Notes: generated by a model not told the origin, from the sequence alone. A stretch of DNA of 49,925 nucleotides from Candidatus Gastranaerophilales bacterium (GCA_900768915.1 CAAGEQ010000029.1:1-49925); one strand, 5' to 3'. Numbered from the stretch's first letter, positions 33,963 to 42,466 are shown. A program made the numbers and translations.

Positions 33963-35327
33963 TTAGTACCTTGCTAAGTATTTATTTAATTCCCATTGGG
34001 TAACAGCAGTTCTGTATGAATCCCATTCTTTTTCTTTTGCAGTGACAAATTCACCCATAATATGTTGTCCGAGTGCAGCATTTGCAACAAGTGACTTACT
34101 AAACATATCAACGGCTTCTTTTAATGTTCCTGGTAAAGAATCGATTTTTTGTCTTTTTCTTTCTTTAGAAGTTAATTTATAAATATTGCTTTCAACAGGA
34201 GCAGGTGGATCAATTTTGTTTCTAATACCGTCAAGACATGCTTCAAGAATTGTAGCAAATGCTAGGTATGGGTTACAAGATGGATCTGGTGAACGTAATT
34301 CAACTCTTGTTGCAACTCCACGTTTTGCAGGAACCCTTAGTAAAGCACTTCTGTTTGCTAATGACCAAGCTAAATATACTGGTGCTTCATAACCTGGAAC
34401 AAGTCTTTTGTAACTGTTAACTGTTGGGTTAAGAATTGCAGTAATGCTTTTGATATGTTTCAACATACCACCGATAGCATATTTTGCAGTTTCAGATAGT
34501 TTGTATTCAGCATTTTCATCAAAGAATGCGTTTTGACCATCTTTGAATAATGAAACATTACAATGCATACCAGAACCATTGATACCGAAGATTGGTTTTG
34601 GCATAAATGTTGCGTGTAGATAATGAAGTGCAGCAATTGCTTTAACAACAACTTTAAATGTAACAACATTGTCTGCTGCAGTTAAAATATCTGCATATTT
34701 AAAGTCAACTTCGTGTTGTCCATCAGCAACTTCGTGGTGTGAGGCTTCGATATCAAATCCCATATCTTGTAGTGTTGTAACAATATCAGAACGAACATCT
34801 TCTCCCAAATCTTCTGGGCCTACATCGTAATAACCAGCATTGTCTTGTGTTGTTGTTGTAATGTTTCCATTCTCATCTTTTGAGAATAGGAAGAATTCTG
34901 CTTCTGGTCCAATGTTCATAGTGAAACCAAGTTTTTTAGCTTCATTCATAACTCTTTTTAGGTTGCAACGAGGACAACCTTCAAAAGGTGTTCCATCAGC
35001 ATTGTAAATATCGCAAATGATTCTTGCTGATTGGTAACCCTCTTCACTTCTCCAAGGTAATACTTCAAAAGTATTTTTATCAGGATAGAAAAACATATCA
35101 GATGTTTCAATGCTTCTGAACCCTTTGATAGAAGAACCATCAAGCATGATTTCGTTTGAAAGAACTTTATCAATATGTTGAGCAGGAACAGACATATTTT
35201 TAACTTGTCCATTAATATCAACGAATTGAAGTTTGATAAATCTTATATTATTTTCTTTGATGATTGTTTTTATGTCTTCATCAGTGTAGTTTTTACCGTC
35301 TAATCTTTTGTATGTAAATTCGGTCAT
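33963..35327 (-). CDS. glnA: Glutamine synthetase, type I
   Basis: GlnA (about 454 aa) makes glutamine from glutamate, ammonia and ATP. Domains are the beta-grasp N-terminus (IRFIKLQFVDINGQVKNMSV) and the catalytic barrel with GPEAEFFLF, ASHHEVADGQHEVDFKY, NGSGMHCNVSLFKDG and RSALLRVPAKRG. I start at MTEFTYKRLDG because AGGAGGAAGT lies just before it; a longer frame would add about 25 residues that lie over the promoter and leader. A glutamine-type riboswitch is not recognised in the leader. The gene is monocistronic. Confidence 0.95.
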   Translation of the reverse strand: MTEFTYKRLDGKNYTDEDIKTIIKENNIRFIKLQFVDINGQVKNMSVPAQHIDKVLSNEIMLDGSSIKGFRSIETSDMFFYPDKNTFEVLPWRSEEGYQSARIICDIYNADGTPFEGCPRCNLKRVMNEAKKLGFTMNIGPEAEFFLFSKDENGNITTTTQDNAGYYDVGPEDLGEDVRSDIVTTLQDMGFDIEASHHEVADGQHEVDFKYADILTAADNVVTFKVVVKAIAALHYLHATFMPKPIFGINGSGMHCNVSLFKDGQNAFFDENAEYKLSETAKYAIGGMLKHIKSITAILNPTVNSYKRLVPGYEAPVYLAWSLANRSALLRVPAKRGVATRVELRSPDPSCNPYLAFATILEACLDGIRNKIDPPAPVESNIYKLTSKERKRQKIDSLPGTLKEAVDMFSKSLVANAALGQHIMGEFVTAKEKEWDSYRTAVTQWELNKYLARY

Positions 35328-35372
35328 ACTTCCTCCTATATATATGTTACTGTTCGTGATTGAACAACTATA

Positions 35373-35402
35373 ATTATAAAGTCTATTTTGTATTAACGTC
35401 AA
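35373..35402 (-). promoter_or_regulatory. Promoter of glnA
   Basis: On the minus strand TTGACG (35402-35397) is followed after 18 nt by TATAAT (35378-35373). It lies about 45 nt before the glnA start. The short leader contains a TGTTC/GAACA hairpin (35351-35366). No NtcA site (GTA-N8-TAC) is seen at the usual position. Confidence 0.7.
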
Positions 35403-35605
35403 TATGTTTTCATATTAAGAATAGTTTAAGAATTGTATATTTTTTTTAATTTATAAAAAATTAAGAAAAAAATATAAAAAATGGTTATAAATACTATTCT
35501 CGAAATAAAAATGTTTATATTTTGAGAAAAATATTTAGACAATTAAATTATTTGTAGAAAAACAATCAATATTATATTTTATTAAGTTTTGTTAAGAGGG
35601 TGTGA

Positions 35606-36295
35606 TTATTGGCAATCATTTTTAGTCATGTCGATGAATGCCGAACCGATTACACCGATTAGTAATGCGTGTAAACCTACTCCCATTATCGCAGTAAAAG
35701 CACCAATAAATTTACCAATAGTTGTAATTGGATAAACATCACCATAACCTACGCTTGTGAATGTTACGACAGCCCACCAAAAAGAACTAGGTATGCTAGA
35801 AAATGCAATGTTGCCGGTTTGATTTTCAGCAAAATAAATTGCAATTGAGGAAAAAGTTAGACCTATAATAAATATTATAGTGGCAACTATTATTTCATCT
35901 TTATGTTTTAAAAATGCTTTTGCCATTCTATTGAATGCGTTTGTATATCTAGCAAGTTTTGCTATTCGAAAGACTCTTAATAACCTTAGAATTCTTAAAA
36001 ATACGGTATTAATTGTTATGAAAGATATATAATATGGAAATATTGCACAAAAATCTATTATCATCATTGGTTTGAAGATGTTTTTGAATTTGTTGAGTGA
36101 AATAACTCTTAAACAATATTCGATTGAAAAGATTAATACTGAAATGAATTCAAACTTGTTTATTATTGATTTGTATGAATTATAAAAGTTGATATCGGTT
36201 TGAAATATAAAGACTAAAAAATTTATAATAATTAATCCAATGAGAAAATTATCAACATAAGTATTTTCTAAAAATGCATTTATTTTCTTTTTCAT
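35606..36295 (-). CDS. Voltage-gated-type potassium channel
   Basis: This protein of about 229 aa has six membrane segments. S4 is rich in arginine (RILRLLRVFRIAKLARY), as in voltage sensors, and the pore loop carries the K+ selectivity filter TSVGYGD between S5 and S6. It would sit in the inner membrane. No cytoplasmic RCK/TrkA-N domain is present, so it is a bare channel of the KvAP-like type. I start at MKKKINAFLE with AAGGA upstream; the longer frame adds 13 odd residues. It lies between glnA and tRNA-Leu. Confidence 0.9.
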   Translation of the reverse strand: MKKKINAFLENTYVDNFLIGLIIINFLVFIFQTDINFYNSYKSIINKFEFISVLIFSIEYCLRVISLNKFKNIFKPMMIIDFCAIFPYYISFITINTVFLRILRLLRVFRIAKLARYTNAFNRMAKAFLKHKDEIIVATIIFIIGLTFSSIAIYFAENQTGNIAFSSIPSSFWWAVVTFTSVGYGDVYPITTIGKFIGAFTAIMGVGLHALLIGVIGSAFIDMTKNDCQ

Positions 36296-36392
36296 AATAA
36301 AATTTCCTTGAAGATAAGGAAAACATAAATACATATTTTAATCTACTCGCCACATAACGGATATAGATGATTTTTAAATTACTAATTAATAA

Positions 36393-36473
36393 TGTCGACG
36401 GGGGGACTTGAACCCCCACGGATTTCTCCACACGCCCCTCAAACGTGCACGTCTACCATTCCGCCACGCCGAC
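36393..36473 (-). tRNA. tRNA-Leu (anticodon GAG)
   Basis: The minus strand folds as a class II tRNA of about 81 nt. The acceptor stem pairs 36473-36467 with 36400-36394 (GTCGGCG with CGTCGAC). The D-arm contains GGAATGGTAGAC. The anticodon stem is CACGT/GCGTG (36447-36443 with 36435-36431) and the 7-nt loop TTGAGGG gives anticodon GAG at 36440-36438. The extra arm includes GGA/TCC, and the T-arm is GGGGGTTCAAGTCCCCC. CCA is not encoded. It reads CUC and CUU leucine codons. Confidence 0.95.
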
Positions 36474-36517
36474 ATGGTGTAATTTGTCTTATTTAGTTTT
36501 CATTTGTTTGGTCTCCG

Positions 36518-36596
36518 TGTCGGAAGTTACCTCAAGGGTAACCATCTCGAAAAACAATACTTAATTGTTTTTCTGTGGCAGAGTGCCATGCCGACA
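36518..36596 (-). ncRNA. Candidate tRNA-like structured RNA upstream of tRNA-Leu
   Basis: On the minus strand TGTCGG (36596-36591) pairs with CCGACA (36523-36518) to close a four-way junction holding three perfect hairpins: TGGCA/TGCCA with a 3-nt loop (36576-36588), a 10-bp stem with a 5-nt loop (36549-36573), and GTTACC/GGTAAC with a 5-nt loop (36526-36542). Its first bases (ATGTCGGCATGGC) match the start of tRNA-Leu (ATGTCGGCGTGGC) at 12 of 13 positions. It lacks a T-loop sequence and a normal anticodon arm, so it is not a working tRNA. It lies 44 nt upstream of tRNA-Leu, behind a consensus promoter. Confidence 0.5.
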
Positions 36597-36638
36597 TGTT
36601 TTTATTCTTTTGTATATAAAAACTACGGAACCTCTCTA

Positions 36639-36667
36639 ATTATAGGTTAAATTGATGTTTTTGGCAA
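36639..36667 (-). promoter_or_regulatory. Promoter of the structured RNA and tRNA-Leu
   Basis: On the minus strand TTGCCA (36667-36662) is followed after 17 nt by TATAAT (36644-36639). The predicted start near 36632 is about 36 nt before the structured element and 160 nt before tRNA-Leu, so both would lie on one transcript. Confidence 0.7.
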
Positions 36668-36834
36668 AATTATGTATATTATTTAATGCAAAGTTGAACA
36701 TAATATGAATAAATCTGCAGAGTTAGTTCTTTAGAATTAGTTTCTTAACAAAACTTTATAATATGTAAACTTCCTAATAATGCTAACTTTTAATGAGTTT
36801 ATATATTTTAAGTAGTTATTTTTTGTAAATAATA

Positions 36835-36863
36835 TTGAAATTATGATATGTTGTTGGTATAAA
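36835..36863 (+). promoter_or_regulatory. Promoter of glgP
   Basis: TTGAAA (36835-36840) is followed after 17 nt by TATAAA (36858-36863), giving a leader of about 60 nt before the ATG at 36931. Nothing else is seen in the rest of the 330-nt gap. Confidence 0.65.
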
Positions 36864-36930
36864 TGAGGTTATACTATTTATTTAAAAATAGTTCAAAAGT
36901 ATTATATTAAAAAGTAAAGGATTTAAAATT

Positions 36931-38622
36931 ATGTCATTACCAAACGTAGCATATTTCTCAATGGAAATAGCATTAGATCAATCTTTAAAAACTTACTCAG
37001 GTGGTTTAGGTTTCTTAGCAGGTTCACACATGTTATCTGCTGGTTATCTTCAAATGCCTATGGTAGGTGTTACTATGTTGTGGTCTTATGGTTATTACGA
37101 TCAAAGAATTGACCATTCTGGTAACGTTGAAGTAGCATATATCAGAAAGTACTATGATTTCTTAACTGATGTTGATGTTACTGTTGAAGTTGAAACTTTT
37201 GGTGAAAAAGTTAAAGTTAAAGCATACAGAGTTGAACCTGAATTATTTGGTGCATGTCCTGTTTACCTATTAACAACTGATATTGAAGGTAACAGTGAAT
37301 GGGCTAGAAAAATCTCTCACAGATTATATGATGGAGATGAAAGAATCAGAATCGCTCAAGAAACAATTTTAGGTATAGGTGGTATTAGAGTTCTTCAAGC
37401 AGTTGGTTACAACTTTGAAGTTGTTCACATGAACGAAGGTCATGCTCTTCCTGCTGCATTTGAATTGTTAAGACAACACAATGGTGATTTAGAAGAAGTT
37501 AAGAAAAGAACTGTATTCACAACTCACACTCCAGTTGCTGCTGGTAACGAAGTTCACTGGGTTGATACACTTCTTCAAGGTGGTTTCTTCTCTGGTTGTT
37601 CTAGAGAACGTGCAATTGAACTTGGTGGTGAAAACTTCTCACTTACAGTTGCTGCTCTTAAAATGTCTAGAATTGCTAACGCAGTTTCTCAACTTCATGG
37701 TCTTGTTGCTAACAAGATGTGGGAATGGGTTGATGGTAGATGCCCAATTAGAGCAATTACCAATGCTGTAAACTTACACTATTGGCAAGATAAGAGAATT
37801 TCTGGAGATGATTCTTCTGAAAAACTTCTTGCTACAAAACGTGAAATGAAAGAAGAATTATTCAAATATATCGCTAACGTTGCTGGTAAAAGATTCAACC
37901 CAGATGTATTAACAATTACTTGGGCTAGAAGATTTGCTGATTACAAACGTGCTTGGTTAATTCTTATGGATAAAGACAGAATCAACAAATTGTTAGATGC
38001 TGATAAATTACAAATCATCTTTGCTGGTAAATTCCACCCAGATGATGTTATGGGTAAAGAAATGTTTAACAAATTGTTAAATCGTTCACACTCATTAAAG
38101 AATGTTGTTGTTCTTCCTGGTTATGAACTTCAATTATCAGGCATGCTAAAACGTGGTACTGATGTATGGTTAAATACACCACTTAGACCATTTGAAGCAT
38201 CTGGTACTTCTGGTATGTCAGCTAACGCTAACGGTGCATTACACTTATCAATCTACGATGGTTGGACTGTAGAAGGTACATTTAATGGTATCAACGGTTA
38301 TGCTATTGAATACGAAGGACTTGATGATGAAATGCCATGGGAAGAAAGACATTGGAAAGATCATGAATGCATGATGGATATCATCGAAAATCAAATCATT
38401 CCTACTTACTACAATAATAAGGAAGAATGGGCTCGTATGATGAGACAAGCAATCAGAACTGCTGAAGCATACTTCAATTCTGATAGAATGGTTGTTGAAT
38501 ATTATAACAGATTGTATAAACCAATCGCTCATGATGATTCTTGCACAGGTGAAAAGAAAAAAGAAATGAATATTTCTGAAACACCTACATTCGATGCTTG
38601 GACTTATGCTAATATTAAGTAA
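36931..38622 (+). CDS. glgP: Alpha-glucan phosphorylase-like glycosyltransferase (GT35), atypical PLP site
   Basis: This 563-aa protein matches the short alpha-glucan phosphorylases that release glucose 1-phosphate from glycogen. Visible features are VAYFSMEIALDQSLKTYSGG, VVHMNEGHALPAAFELL, THTPVAAGNE, WARRFADYKRAW (phosphate-binding Arg/Lys), IIFAGKFHPDD and WLNTPLRPFEASGTSGM. In canonical members the Lys bound to PLP directly follows SGTSGM; here residue 430 is Ser (SGTSGMSANANGALHLS). The region is otherwise intact, so the enzyme may use no PLP or do another reaction. It has its own promoter and terminator. Codon use looks optimised for high expression. Confidence 0.85.
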   Translation: MSLPNVAYFSMEIALDQSLKTYSGGLGFLAGSHMLSAGYLQMPMVGVTMLWSYGYYDQRIDHSGNVEVAYIRKYYDFLTDVDVTVEVETFGEKVKVKAYRVEPELFGACPVYLLTTDIEGNSEWARKISHRLYDGDERIRIAQETILGIGGIRVLQAVGYNFEVVHMNEGHALPAAFELLRQHNGDLEEVKKRTVFTTHTPVAAGNEVHWVDTLLQGGFFSGCSRERAIELGGENFSLTVAALKMSRIANAVSQLHGLVANKMWEWVDGRCPIRAITNAVNLHYWQDKRISGDDSSEKLLATKREMKEELFKYIANVAGKRFNPDVLTITWARRFADYKRAWLILMDKDRINKLLDADKLQIIFAGKFHPDDVMGKEMFNKLLNRSHSLKNVVVLPGYELQLSGMLKRGTDVWLNTPLRPFEASGTSGMSANANGALHLSIYDGWTVEGTFNGINGYAIEYEGLDDEMPWEERHWKDHECMMDIIENQIIPTYYNNKEEWARMMRQAIRTAEAYFNSDRMVVEYYNRLYKPIAHDDSCTGEKKKEMNISETPTFDAWTYANIK

Positions 38623-38643
38623 GTAAAAGTTACTGAATATAAG

Positions 38644-38677
38644 AAAAAGAGAGGAATTTAATTTCCTCTCTTTTTTT
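38644..38677 (+). terminator. Terminator of glgP
   Basis: AAAAAGAGAGGAA (38644-38656) pairs perfectly with TTCCTCTCTTTTT (38663-38675), loop TTTAAT, ending in a run of seven T. It lies 22 nt past the glgP stop. Confidence 0.95.
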
Positions 38678-38699
38678 ATGAAAAATGTTTCAAAAAAGA

Positions 38700-38728
38700 T
38701 TTACACTTAATTTTGTTTGTAATACAAT
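38700..38728 (+). promoter_or_regulatory. Promoter of gap
   Basis: TTTACA (38700-38705) is followed after 17 nt by TACAAT (38723-38728), about 40 nt before the start codon. The gap from the glgP terminator to gap holds nothing else. Confidence 0.65.
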
Positions 38729-38769
38729 CAAAGTGTTAAGAGAGATTTTACATAAAAAGGAGTGAAATT

Positions 38770-39774
38770 ATGGTAAAAGTTGCAATTAACGGATTCGGTA
38801 GAATCGGACGTAACACTTTAAGAGCTGCAATCAAAGAAGGTATCTTTGACAAAATAGATTATGTAGCAATCAATGACCCTGGTCTAAAACCAGAAGATGC
38901 TGCTAGAATTTTTAAATATGATTCAGTTATGGGTAAATTTGACGGTACAGTTGAAGCTTATGACGAAGGTATCGTTGTAAACGGTAAGAAAATTAAATTC
39001 TTCGCTGAAAAAGATCCTGCTCAATTACCTTGGAAAGATTTAGGTGTAGAAGTTGTTGTTGAATCAACTGGTTTCTTCACAGATGCTACTAAGGCTCATG
39101 CTCACATCGATGCTGGTGCTAAGAAAGTTATTATCTCAGCTCCTGCTTCTAATGAAGACAAAACTATTGTTTTGGGCGTTAACGAAAAAGAATATGATCC
39201 TGCAAAACATAATGTTATTTCTATGGCATCTTGTACAACAAACTGTTTAGCTCCAGTAGCTAAAGCAATTAACGAAAAATTCGGTATCGTTAAAGGTTTG
39301 ATGACAACAGTTCACTCATACACTGGTGACCAAAGAATCTTAGATGCTGGTCACAAAGATCCTCGTAGAGCTAGAGCTGGTGCTTTAAACATTGTTCCTA
39401 CAAAAACTGGTGCTGCTAAAGCAGTTGCATTAGTTTTACCTGAATTAAAAGGTAAATTGGACGGTTTCGCTATGCGTGTTCCTACTCCAGACGTATCTTT
39501 AGTTGACGTTGTTTTCGAAACAGAAAAGAAAGTTACTGTTGAAGATGTTAATGCTGCATTAAAAGAAGCTGCTGATGGACATGTATTATGCTACACTGAA
39601 GAACCACTTGTTTCTTCTGACTACATCGGTTCTTCTCAATCATCTACAGTTGATGCTTTATTAACAAGAGTTATGGGCGACAACATGGTTAAAATTATTT
39701 CTTGGTATGATAACGAATGTGGTTATTCTACAAGATTAGCTGAAACTACATTGATGGTTGCTGAAAAATTATAG
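38770..39774 (+). CDS. gap: Glyceraldehyde-3-phosphate dehydrogenase, type I
   Basis: GAPDH (334 aa) oxidises glyceraldehyde 3-phosphate to 1,3-bisphosphoglycerate with NAD in glycolysis. The N-terminal cofactor fold is VKVAINGFGRIGRNTL. The active Cys is in SMASCTTNCLAPVAK, the catalytic His is in TTVHSYTGDQ, and RVPTPDVSLVD and the terminal SWYDNECGYSTRL are typical. AAGGAG precedes the ATG. Codon use is strongly biased (GCT, GGT), as expected for a highly expressed gene. It has its own promoter and terminator. Confidence 0.97.
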   Translation: MVKVAINGFGRIGRNTLRAAIKEGIFDKIDYVAINDPGLKPEDAARIFKYDSVMGKFDGTVEAYDEGIVVNGKKIKFFAEKDPAQLPWKDLGVEVVVESTGFFTDATKAHAHIDAGAKKVIISAPASNEDKTIVLGVNEKEYDPAKHNVISMASCTTNCLAPVAKAINEKFGIVKGLMTTVHSYTGDQRILDAGHKDPRRARAGALNIVPTKTGAAKAVALVLPELKGKLDGFAMRVPTPDVSLVDVVFETEKKVTVEDVNAALKEAADGHVLCYTEEPLVSSDYIGSSQSSTVDALLTRVMGDNMVKIISWYDNECGYSTRLAETTLMVAEKL

Positions 39775-39797
39775 TTTATAATTTTATAAACAGTTCT

Positions 39798-39832
39798 AAA
39801 AGAGGTTAAGAGGTTTCTTTTAACCTCTTTTT
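39798..39832 (+). terminator. Terminator of gap
   Basis: AAAAGAGGTTAA (39798-39809) pairs perfectly with TTAACCTCTTTT (39820-39831) around a 10-nt loop, followed by T residues. Confidence 0.93.
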
Positions 39833-39869
39833 AATTTAAAATTATACTTTTAGATAAGCATGCTAACTA

Positions 39870-39897
39870 TTGAAAATCTCTAAAAAATTGTTATAAT
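39870..39897 (+). promoter_or_regulatory. Promoter with a long leader (98-aa gene)
   Basis: TTGAAA (39870-39875) is followed after 16 nt by TATAAT (39892-39897). Start of transcription near 39904 leaves a leader of about 147 nt before the ATG at 40052, much longer than the 25-60 nt seen at other promoters in this window. Confidence 0.65.
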
Positions 39898-39901
39898 ATA
39901 C

Positions 39902-40019
39902 GAAAGATATTATTATGTTTTAATATGTAAGTTCACTGTTTGTAAGTGTTTATAATGAATGTTACTAAATGTAAAGTTATCTAAAATTTAAGGCAATTTA
40001 GAATATTCACTCATCTTTC
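39902..40019 (+). promoter_or_regulatory. Structured 5' leader of the 98-aa gene
   Basis: The first bases of the predicted transcript (GAAAGAT, 39902-39908) pair with ATCTTTC (40013-40019) close to the ribosome site. Inside is a hairpin TCTAAAATT/AATTTAGA (39980-39988 with 39995-40002, one bulge) and a small CACT/AGTG hairpin near 39933-39947. A fold closed by the extreme 5' end and placed just before the start codon is what a cis-regulatory RNA would look like. No known class is recognised. Confidence 0.35.
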
Positions 40020-40051
40020 AAAAAGTGTAAGTGTGTAACAAGGAGTAAAAT

Positions 40052-40348
40052 ATGAATCCCTTTGGAGTAAACAAAGTTAATAGTTCTGAGATTGACACTT
40101 TAAAATCACAAGTATCTGCCGGAAAACAATCTAACATTGAAAATGTTGAAAAGAAACAAGCACTTAGTAAAAATGGTGTTACAAAGCCAAACATAGAATT
40201 AGATGATTTCTTTAATTATTTAGATCCAAAAGTTGTGGATAAGATTATGTCAACTCCAGAAGAATCTCGTTCACGTATTGTCAAAGATATTCACCAATAT
40301 GAATTTGATATTAATGGTGCTCAAAATATTTTAAATTCTTTAGGTTAG
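40052..40348 (+). CDS. Hypothetical 98-aa protein
   Basis: No family is recognised. Residues 1-45 are polar and probably flexible (NPFGVNKVNSSEIDTLKSQ), and residues about 48-98 are predicted helical with an acidic start (IELDDFFNYLDPKVVDKIM, STPEESRSRIVKDI). No signal peptide or membrane segment is present. AAGGAG precedes the ATG. Its opening residues (MNPFG) and polar-then-helical layout recall small lineage-specific proteins, but that is impression only. It has its own promoter and a long leader; DUF475 follows after 43 nt. Confidence 0.7.
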   Translation: MNPFGVNKVNSSEIDTLKSQVSAGKQSNIENVEKKQALSKNGVTKPNIELDDFFNYLDPKVVDKIMSTPEESRSRIVKDIHQYEFDINGAQNILNSLG

Positions 40349-40391
40349 TTATTTGATTGAAAAATAGGTTGTCTTTATATATAATCGATGT

Positions 40392-41444
40392 ATGAAATGG
40401 CAATATTTTAAAGAATCATATATCGTTACTGCGGCAGGTATTTTAGCAGCATATTTTTGGGGCGAACATGTCTTGCAAGGTAGCGGTGGCATTTGTGTAT
40501 TTATTGCACTAGTGTTAGGTATTTTAGAGATAAGTTTATCTTTTGATAATGCCGTTGTTAATGCTACTAAATTAAAAACGATGACAGAAACATGGCGACA
40601 TCGTTTTATAACATGGGGTATTGCAATTGCTGTCTTTGGAATGAGATTTTTATTCCCTTTGTTGGTTGTTTCAATTTTTGCAAAGTTAAATATTTTAAAA
40701 GTATTAGATATTGCATTGCATAATGCGAAATTGTATGCATTTTATTTACATCAAACGCATGCTCCAATTGTTAGTTTTGGTGGTTCTTTCTTGTTGATGT
40801 TATTTTTAGGATTTTTCCTTAATCCTAAAAAAGATGTTGATTGGATAAAACCTATCGAAAAGTTATTAAAAAGAATTGCCGGTAATAAAATTATTGATAC
40901 ATTAATTACATTGGCTGTATTAGATGTTGTGCAAATGTTTCAACCAGCACCAATTAGGGTGAGTGTAATTATTTCTGGTGTTGCAGGGATTTTAACCTAT
41001 GTTGCTATAGATAGTGTTTCCAGAAAATTGGAAGAATTAGATGAAAAATATGAAAAACAAAAAGAAAATAAATGTTCTTCTCATAAATTTGTTATTTCTT
41101 CTGGGTTAATTAGTTTCTTGTATCTTGAATTAATAGATGCTTCATTTTCTTTAGATGGTGTTTTAGGTGCATTCGCATTGAGTCATGATATTATAATAAT
41201 CACAATAGGTTTGGCTATTGGGGCAATGTTTGTTAGGTCAATGACTATTATGTTTGTTGAAGAAGGTACATTAGATGAGTTTATATATTTAGAACATGGT
41301 GCTCATTGGGCAATAGGACTTTTGGCTATATTGATGTTTTTATCAACAGTTGTTGTAGTACCAGAAGTTGTTACAGGATTAACAGGGTTAGGTTTTATTA
41401 TAGCCTCTGTTATTTCATCTAAATTAAATAAAGAAAGTATATAA
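40392..41444 (+). CDS. DUF475/TerC-like integral membrane protein
   Basis: This 350-aa protein has about 8-9 hydrophobic helices and matches DUF475, a branch of the TerC superfamily. The signature is LGILEISLSFDNAVVNATKLK near residues 43-65, mirrored by LELIDASFSLDGVLGAFALS in the second half; such paired acidic SFDN/SLDG motifs sit in membrane helices and are thought to bind metal ions (Mn or Ca efflux in relatives). No ribosome site is obvious. The end overlaps rlmN (ATAATG), so a three-gene unit with rlmN and dtd is likely. Confidence 0.85.
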   Translation: MKWQYFKESYIVTAAGILAAYFWGEHVLQGSGGICVFIALVLGILEISLSFDNAVVNATKLKTMTETWRHRFITWGIAIAVFGMRFLFPLLVVSIFAKLNILKVLDIALHNAKLYAFYLHQTHAPIVSFGGSFLLMLFLGFFLNPKKDVDWIKPIEKLLKRIAGNKIIDTLITLAVLDVVQMFQPAPIRVSVIISGVAGILTYVAIDSVSRKLEELDEKYEKQKENKCSSHKFVISSGLISFLYLELIDASFSLDGVLGAFALSHDIIIITIGLAIGAMFVRSMTIMFVEEGTLDEFIYLEHGAHWAIGLLAILMFLSTVVVVPEVVTGLTGLGFIIASVISSKLNKESI

Positions 41445-42466
41445 TGAAAATATTATCAGGATTATCTTTAAAAGAAATTACAGAAATTACAGAAGAATTG
41501 CATGCATCAAAATTTCGTGCTAAGCAGATACATAATTGGATTTATCATAAATCTGTTTCGTCTATTGATGAAATGACTGATTTGTCAAAATCTTTTAGAG
41601 AAGAATTTAAACAAGTCGCAGTTGTTACTAATACAAAAATAAAAGTTAAACAAACAAGTTTAGATGGAACTTTAAAATATTTAATAGAATATCCTGACGG
41701 ACAATGTGTTGAAACAGTTTTGATGCGTTTTGATAATCGTGCCAATTTGACGGCATGCGTTAGTTCACAGGTTGGTTGTGCTGTAAATTGTTCATTCTGT
41801 GCTACAGGGAAAAGAGGGTTTATTAGAAATCTAACTTTTCAAGAAATTATTGAACAAGTTTTAACTATTCAACGTGATACAGGCTTGAAAGTAACAAATA
41901 TTGTATTTATGGGACAGGGTGAACCATTATTAAATTTGGATAATGTACTTAAAGCATTAGAAATATTCAACAATGATTTTCAAATAGGTGCAAGAAGAAT
42001 TACAATTTCTACAAGTGGTATAGTTCCTCAGATTAATAAACTTGCTGAAAAAGAATTGCAATCAACATTGGCTATTTCACTTCATGCTCCAACTCATGAA
42101 ATTAGAAAAAGAATTATGCCGATAGAAGAAAAATATCCATTATCAAAACTTAAACCTGCATTGTTGAATTATCTAGAAAAAACAGGTCGCAGAATAACAA
42201 TAGAGTATATTTTGATAAAAGATTTTAATTCTGATGTCGAAACAGCAAAAGAATTGGCATATTTCTTGAAAGATTTGAAATGTAATATAAACTTGATTCC
42301 ATATAATGATGTTACTTCAACAGGTTATAAGAAACCTTCAAATAATGAAATAATGAAGTTTAAATATTTGTTGGAACATTCAGGTAAAAAAGTTACCGTA
42401 AGGCTTGAGCGTGGTGCAGATATTGATGCTGCTTGTGGTCAACTTAGTGGTAAGGAGCAAAGATAA
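41444..42466 (+). CDS. rlmN: Dual-specificity RNA methyltransferase RlmN
   Basis: RlmN (340 aa) is a radical-SAM enzyme that methylates C2 of A2503 in 23S rRNA and A37 in some tRNAs. The radical-SAM cluster is CAVNCSFCATGKRGFIRNL (CX3CX2C), VFMGQGEPLLNLDNV follows, and the catalytic cysteines of the methyl-transfer step include the one in DAACGQL near the C-terminus. The N-terminal helical domain (KFRAKQIHNWIYHK) binds RNA. It overlaps both neighbours by one base, which implies translational coupling. Confidence 0.95.
   Translation: MKILSGLSLKEITEITEELHASKFRAKQIHNWIYHKSVSSIDEMTDLSKSFREEFKQVAVVTNTKIKVKQTSLDGTLKYLIEYPDGQCVETVLMRFDNRANLTACVSSQVGCAVNCSFCATGKRGFIRNLTFQEIIEQVLTIQRDTGLKVTNIVFMGQGEPLLNLDNVLKALEIFNNDFQIGARRITISTSGIVPQINKLAEKELQSTLAISLHAPTHEIRKRIMPIEEKYPLSKLKPALLNYLEKTGRRITIEYILIKDFNSDVETAKELAYFLKDLKCNINLIPYNDVTSTGYKKPSNNEIMKFKYLLEHSGKKVTVRLERGADIDAACGQLSGKEQR

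Noticed and set aside
35329..35402. Glutamine riboswitch (glnA RNA motif) in the glnA leader
   Set aside because: The leader is only about 40 nt and has just one short hairpin; the conserved core of the glnA motif is not visible.
36518..36596. A second functional tRNA next to tRNA-Leu
   Set aside because: It shares the 5' acceptor sequence but lacks the T-loop GTTCAA and a 7-nt anticodon loop; the middle arm is a 10-bp hairpin.
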